From Paenibacillus taiwanensis DSM 18679 (GTDB lineage Bacteria; Bacillota; Bacilli; Paenibacillales; Paenibacillaceae): a stretch of DNA of 64,000 bases. Positions within the stretch are counted from its first letter, which is position 1, and each line of letters starts with the position of its first letter. Location of the stretch: positions 1 to 64,000 of the forward strand of contig NZ_AULE01000001.1 in assembly GCF_000425125.1 (NCBI RefSeq), written 5' to 3'. The notes under the pieces were generated by a model. It was not told the origin of the DNA. It did no database searches and saw nothing but the letters and a program-made list of their open reading frames with translations. Positions 60,392 through 64,000 of the stretch are shown piece by piece. The translations under genes were made by a program, and so were the position numbers.

Positions 60392-60571
60392 GGCGCCCTC
60401 CTTAATTGTAAGTACTTATTTCTTTTATCGTCTTACTTTGTCCAAAATGTTGAGCCGTCTGCCTCATCCCAAATAATAAACTCAAAAATGCTTGCAGGAA
60501 ATGAGGAATCAACTGAACTTGCCCATCGGATACGGAGCAACCTGTAGTTATTACCTTGCCGTATTCAACAT

Positions 60572-60615
60572 AAAAAGGCGTCCTTGCACCGCTTACATGT
60601 GCGAAAGACACCTTT
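60572..60615 (-). terminator. terminator after the OFA-type MFS gene
   Basis: On the minus strand AAAGG-T-GTC and GCAC pair with GTGC and GGAC-G-CCTTT and are followed by TTTATG, about 80 bases past the MFS stop codon. Confidence 0.6.
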
Positions 60616-60689
60616 ATCTATTTCATTTGCAAACACTTTAAGTCGCTTTGCTTATCGATGTGAGGTTCCACTACATTGTTCCATTATAA

Positions 60690-61955
60690 TTATCCCACAT
60701 TGTAATGCGGTTTCAGCACAACTTCTTGTTTAGATTCCTGATTCTTGGTCGACGTATTACGTTGGCCAGGTACGGAAATAAAGATCGCAATCACAAAAGA
60801 GAGCATGCACAATACCGCGATAACGGTAAACGTAATATGGAATCCACCGAACAATGCGCTAAGGAATGAACCCGCCAAAGCACCTAAACCGAAGCCTTGA
60901 TAAATGATTCCATAGTTTTTGCTTTGGTTTTTCAAGCCGAAATAATCAGCCACAATAGCCGGGAACACTGTAATATTACCACCGAAACAAAATGCAATCA
61001 CCGCGACACATATGAAAAATGTACTCAAGTTCAAAGGTACGAAATTCAAAGACATGACAGACAATGCCGTTGCCAAGAGCGCTCCCGCTACCACTTTCAT
61101 TCGGCCTACTTTATCAGACAACGCGCCGAGTATAATTCGGCCAGCCGTATTAAAAATGGCCACCATAGCTACCGCATTCGCTGCTGTGCTAACATCGAGA
61201 CCAGCAAGCTGTACACCGATGTCTTTGACGATGCCGATCAAATACAATCCACTCATACAAGCTGTGAATAAAATAAGGAAGAGCATATACGCTTCTTTAG
61301 TACGCAGCATTTCTTTAACTGTATAATTCCGCCCACTTTGCAATTGAGTATTGGCGGTTGCAGATGTTTCCGTAATTACAGCTTCTTTGATGAGGAACGA
61401 ACCTGCAATAACCATTACCATCACGATCATTCCCCAGACTAGAAATGCAGAGGAGACACCCATCGTATTGATAAAATTTGCATTGATATATTTAAAAATC
61501 AAACTGCCTGTCCCAAAAGCCCCCACCGATATTCCCGATATTAATCCTTTGCGTTCCGGAAACCATTTGATTAAATTGGATAACGATGTGATATAGGCTG
61601 TACCATCCGCGAAACCAACTACTACACCAGCCAGCAAGTACAACATCCACAACGAGGAAACCTGTGAGCTAGCGATTAGCCCTGCACCAAGAACAGCACC
61701 TGCAATCATCGTCAACCGCCGAATACCGATACGATCCTGAATTTTACCAGCAAACAATGTCGCAAAAGCTAGTGCAAAACTGGTGATGGAAAACGTAATC
61801 GACACGGAGCTAAGCCCCCATCCAAATTTGTCAGCTAACGGCTGATTAAATAAGCTCCACGTATATATAGTTCCTAAGCCCATTTGTACGATAATTGTTC
61901 CAAGGACGATCATCCATCGATTTACTTGTGTTGGGGCTGCTGGCTGCGTTCTCAT
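60690..61955 (-). CDS. OFA-family MFS transporter (YhjX-like monocarboxylate carrier)
   Basis: This 421-residue protein has twelve helices. The OFA (oxalate/formate antiporter) subfamily is recognised by NRWMIVLGTIIVQMGLGTIYTWSLF, GFADGTAYITSLSNLIKWFP, RKGLISGISVGAFGTGSLIF and FGGNITVFPAIVADYFGLKN. Members move oxalate, formate, lactate or pyruvate. GAGGG lies before the ATG. It follows the LytS/LytTR genes on the same strand but behind a small terminator, with a cre-like sequence in front. In E. coli the LytTR regulator YpdB controls the OFA protein YhjX, so pyruvate or a similar acid is the best guess. Confidence 0.92.
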   Translation of the reverse strand: MRTQPAAPTQVNRWMIVLGTIIVQMGLGTIYTWSLFNQPLADKFGWGLSSVSITFSITSFALAFATLFAGKIQDRIGIRRLTMIAGAVLGAGLIASSQVSSLWMLYLLAGVVVGFADGTAYITSLSNLIKWFPERKGLISGISVGAFGTGSLIFKYINANFINTMGVSSAFLVWGMIVMVMVIAGSFLIKEAVITETSATANTQLQSGRNYTVKEMLRTKEAYMLFLILFTACMSGLYLIGIVKDIGVQLAGLDVSTAANAVAMVAIFNTAGRIILGALSDKVGRMKVVAGALLATALSVMSLNFVPLNLSTFFICVAVIAFCFGGNITVFPAIVADYFGLKNQSKNYGIIYQGFGLGALAGSFLSALFGGFHITFTVIAVLCMLSFVIAIFISVPGQRNTSTKNQESKQEVVLKPHYNVG

Positions 61956-62020
61956 GATAGATCCCTCTTTCCATGTAAGCTATGATCAAGTTGTACGTTC
62001 TCTTTAATCTTTAAGGAAGT

Positions 62021-62037
62021 AAAAGCCGCTCACGGCT
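62021..62037 (-). terminator. small terminator after the LytTR gene
   Basis: AGCCG-TGAG-CGGCT followed by TTTTACTT on the minus strand, about 90 bases past the LytTR stop and 65 bases before the OFA-type start. Confidence 0.6.
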
Positions 62038-62062
62038 CGCTTTCACACCTTTAGATTACAAT

Positions 62063-62077
62063 AGAAAACGCTTTCTT
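62063..62077. promoter_or_regulatory. cre-like CcpA site between the LytTR and OFA transporter genes
   Basis: Minus strand AAGAAAGCGTTTTCT matches 14 of 15 positions of WTGWAARCGYWWWCW (A for T at position 2). It lies about 110 bases before the transporter start. This would link transporter expression to carbon status. Confidence 0.55.
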
Positions 62078-62123
62078 GAGCTAGAAGCGACATGGAATGA
62101 CGGGATTAGGGAATGAACTGCAT

Positions 62124-62870
62124 TTATATGTGCATCAACTGCCTAAATTCTTTCACTTTACTTCGACTAACAGGTACTTTGGCATCCATATCACGTAGAC
62201 GCAGCAGATACGTATTATTGAACCACGGAACGATTTCGTGAATTTGAGATAAATTGACCGTATAGGAACGATGACAACGGTAAAATCGATCTTGAGGCAG
62301 CATCGCATGAAAGTCCGATATACTCATCGGCATCGTATAAACACCACTCTTTGTAAATACATTTGTCACCTTCTCTTGTGCTTCCGCATAGTAGATGTCA
62401 TCACTATCCGTTACGATATACTTGTCCTTTTTCAGCAAATTAATGCGTTTATCCTCCGATCTTGGCCTGCTTTCCACAGGATGAGAACGCCCTCCTTGCT
62501 GCACATTCCGCTCAAAGGTGGTCTCAAGCTTACGCAGCATCGCGGCAATACGGTTCTCGTCATAGGGCTTCAAAATATAATCAAAAGCTTCCAGTTCAAA
62601 TGCTTGGGCCGCATGCTCCTTATATGCCGTTGTAAAAATGACATACGGTTTTTGCGCGAACTTACTAATATTCGTCGCTAACAGCATTCCGTCCAGTGAA
62701 GGTATGTTAATATCGAGAAATATCGCATCAATTTCCTTCTCCTGTAGAAATTTCAGCACATCAAGTCCATCCTCAAATCGCTCCACGATTTCAATGCGGC
62801 TGTGCTTTGTAATAAGATATTCCAGCTCTTCCCGGGCCAACACTTCGTCTTCCACAATTATCGCTCTCAT
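62124..62870 (-). CDS. LytTR-type response regulator (LytT/YpdB-like)
   Basis: The 248-residue protein has a receiver domain at 1-120 with [15 protein letters not shown] (phosphoacceptor Asp), [20 protein letters not shown] and [12 protein letters not shown]. The C-terminal LytTR DNA-binding domain starts near 145 ([44 protein letters not shown]). The ATG overlaps the LytS stop codon (CGATGA), so they are coupled. Such regulators bind pairs of direct repeats. The OFA transporter gene downstream is the most likely target. Confidence 0.95.
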   Translation of the reverse strand: MRAIIVEDEVLAREELEYLITKHSRIEIVERFEDGLDVLKFLQEKEIDAIFLDINIPSLDGMLLATNISKFAQKPYVIFTTAYKEHAAQAFELEAFDYILKPYDENRIAAMLRKLETTFERNVQQGGRSHPVESRPRSEDKRINLLKKDKYIVTDSDDIYYAEAQEKVTNVFTKSGVYTMPMSISDFHAMLPQDRFYRCHRSYTVNLSQIHEIVPWFNNTYLLRLRDMDAKVPVSRSKVKEFRQLMHI

Positions 62871-64000
62871 CGAGTCTCCTTCTGTATGTCAAAAAAAATG
62901 TCTGTACCATGATCTAATCGTTCCACTGTAACACCGTGCCCAAAAATAAGCTTCACTCGCTTATGCACATTAAAAAGTCCGATATGGTTTGGTGGGACAC
63001 GCTCTTCCATCACCTGTTTTATCATCTCTTCACGAATACCCACACCCGTATCTCGTACACCAATCCGAACATAATCTGCTGTATCTTTGACATAGATTGT
63101 GACTGTTCCCGGTCCTTTCTCCTTTAATATCCCGTGGACGATTGCATTTTCCACTAACGGTTGGATGATAAGGCTTGGAATCTTCACGGCAACTTCATCC
63201 ACCTCATAAACAACATGTAACCGATTTCCGAAGCGTGCTTTTTCAATTTCCACATAATTACGAACCTGCTCCAGCTCTTTATGGATATCAATGAGCTCAT
63301 CGGTAAGTTCCAAATTGTAACGTAAATAACCTGATAAATTAACGATCAGTTCCCTCGCTTGATCCGGTCTAGTTCGGATGGAGGACCCAATCGCGTTTAA
63401 TGCATTAAATAAAAAGTGGGGTTGAATGGTGGTCTGCAACGCTTTGAGCTCCGCTTTATTTGCCATCTCTTTAATCTCTTCTACACGGGAAACTTCCATT
63501 AATGTCGAAATGATTTGGGATAAGCCAACGGCCATCGTCTGGAGCGGATACGTGATTTTATGCGCTTTCCGATAATAAATCTTCAAGGTTCCTGTCACTT
63601 CTTCTCGCTCTTTCAGCGGAATAATGAGTAACGATTGAATGCCAGGCAACGCATCATCCAACGCATGATTGCTGATCCTAAACTCCCCGCTCCGTATCGT
63701 CTCCTTGGTCATATCACTAATGATTTCATGCCGGAACTGATAGCGGTCTTCCCCGAAACCGACATAAGCAAGCACGCTTGAGGCATCCGTAATCGCCACT
63801 GCATCCGCTTGAATATCTTCTTTAATAATGGAACAAATCTTATGTAACGATTCGGGATTGATGGAGCGGAAATAAGGCAGCGTCTTATTGGCGATGTCCA
63901 AAGCCAACTTCGCTTGCTGCGCCGCAATCCCTTCGCGCTCACTTTCAACATTTTGAATTAACAAAATGATCAATCCCACATTTAATTGCCCCAGAATCAT
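62867..64000 (-). CDS. LytS-type sensor histidine kinase, N-terminus beyond the right edge
   Basis: At least 377 residues are visible and the frame runs off the window. The first visible part is the end of a membrane region ([16 protein letters not shown]). A GAF-like domain follows ([40 protein letters not shown]), then the kinase box with the phosphorylated His in [17 protein letters not shown]. The HATPase motif is [14 protein letters not shown] with GVRDTGVGI. Length and order fit LytS/YpdA kinases with a 5TM-5TMR sensor upstream. It forms an operon with the LytTR regulator. Confidence 0.93.
   Translation of the reverse strand: MILGQLNVGLIILLIQNVESEREGIAAQQAKLALDIANKTLPYFRSINPESLHKICSIIKEDIQADAVAITDASSVLAYVGFGEDRYQFRHEIISDMTKETIRSGEFRISNHALDDALPGIQSLLIIPLKEREEVTGTLKIYYRKAHKITYPLQTMAVGLSQIISTLMEVSRVEEIKEMANKAELKALQTTIQPHFLFNALNAIGSSIRTRPDQARELIVNLSGYLRYNLELTDELIDIHKELEQVRNYVEIEKARFGNRLHVVYEVDEVAVKIPSLIIQPLVENAIVHGILKEKGPGTVTIYVKDTADYVRIGVRDTGVGIREEMIKQVMEERVPPNHIGLFNVHKRVKLIFGHGVTVERLDHGTDIFFDIQKETR

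Noticed and set aside
60402-60611. 69-codon minus-strand frame between the MerR-type and OFA-type genes
   Set aside because: It runs through the transporter's terminator hairpin and lacks a ribosome site; probably chance.
1-64000. CRISPR arrays, tRNA/rRNA genes, intact insertion sequences, prophage genes
   Set aside because: I looked for regular short repeats, cloverleaf-like segments, transposase motifs and phage structural genes and saw none convincing; a dedicated scan was not possible.

Overview
The window looks like a chromosomal stretch of a spore-forming Gram-positive bacterium of the Paenibacillus type. The evidence is a very large WapA-like RHS protein, YesM/YesN-type two-component genes beside an LplA-type solute-binding protein, a DUF4855 protein, YdcZ-type small transporters, many one-component regulators, AGGAGG-type ribosome sites with frequent TTG/GTG starts, and two sequences that match the CcpA cre consensus. 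This placement rests on gene content, not on a marker gene. I found no rRNA, tRNA, CRISPR array or intact insertion sequence.

Region 1 (1-9.5 kb, minus strand) is a surface/polymorphic-toxin locus. It holds a 1730-residue RHS protein whose C-terminal tip resembles a lytic-transglycosylase/lysozyme domain. Just downstream is a small membrane-anchored candidate immunity protein, then a duplicated and broken RHS core/tip fragment at the left edge. Upstream are two secreted proteins built of carbohydrate-binding-like repeats that end in one or two YD repeats.

Region 2 (9.7-33.6 kb) is a mosaic of metabolic and regulatory genes: SDR/tautomerase/LysR, a class B PBP with PASTA domains, an M42 aminopeptidase, a nucleotidyltransferase, a DHFR-like/WYL divergent pair, a spermidine-synthase-like protein, a sigma factor fused to DUF1835, and an HxlR/flavodoxin/SDR group. 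Decayed genes follow (23.9-24.4 kb), with a YycO-like peptidase gene split by a stop codon. The region ends in a solute-binding protein-YesM-YesN operon and a DUF4855 gene.

Region 3 (34.7-39.0 kb, plus strand, visibly AT-rich) is the most unusual part. A 71-residue peptide with eight cysteines is followed by a strong hairpin, then a dedicated ABC exporter, a small ECF-like sigma factor, a MauE-like membrane redox protein and a membrane-anchored CXXC thioredoxin-fold protein. I read this as a self-contained system for making, exporting and oxidatively folding a disulfide-rich peptide. I do not know a described system with exactly this set.

Region 4 (39-64 kb) is rich in regulator-target pairs with visible operators: YdcZ pair/Crp, MarR/membrane protein/NmrA, an MFS pump with a long leader holding two terminators, TetR/MFS, and MerR/CPBP protease with a textbook 19-bp-spacer promoter. 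It ends in a LytS/LytTR system next to an OFA-family transporter, which recalls the pyruvate-responsive YpdAB-YhjX pair of E. coli. LytS runs off the right edge.
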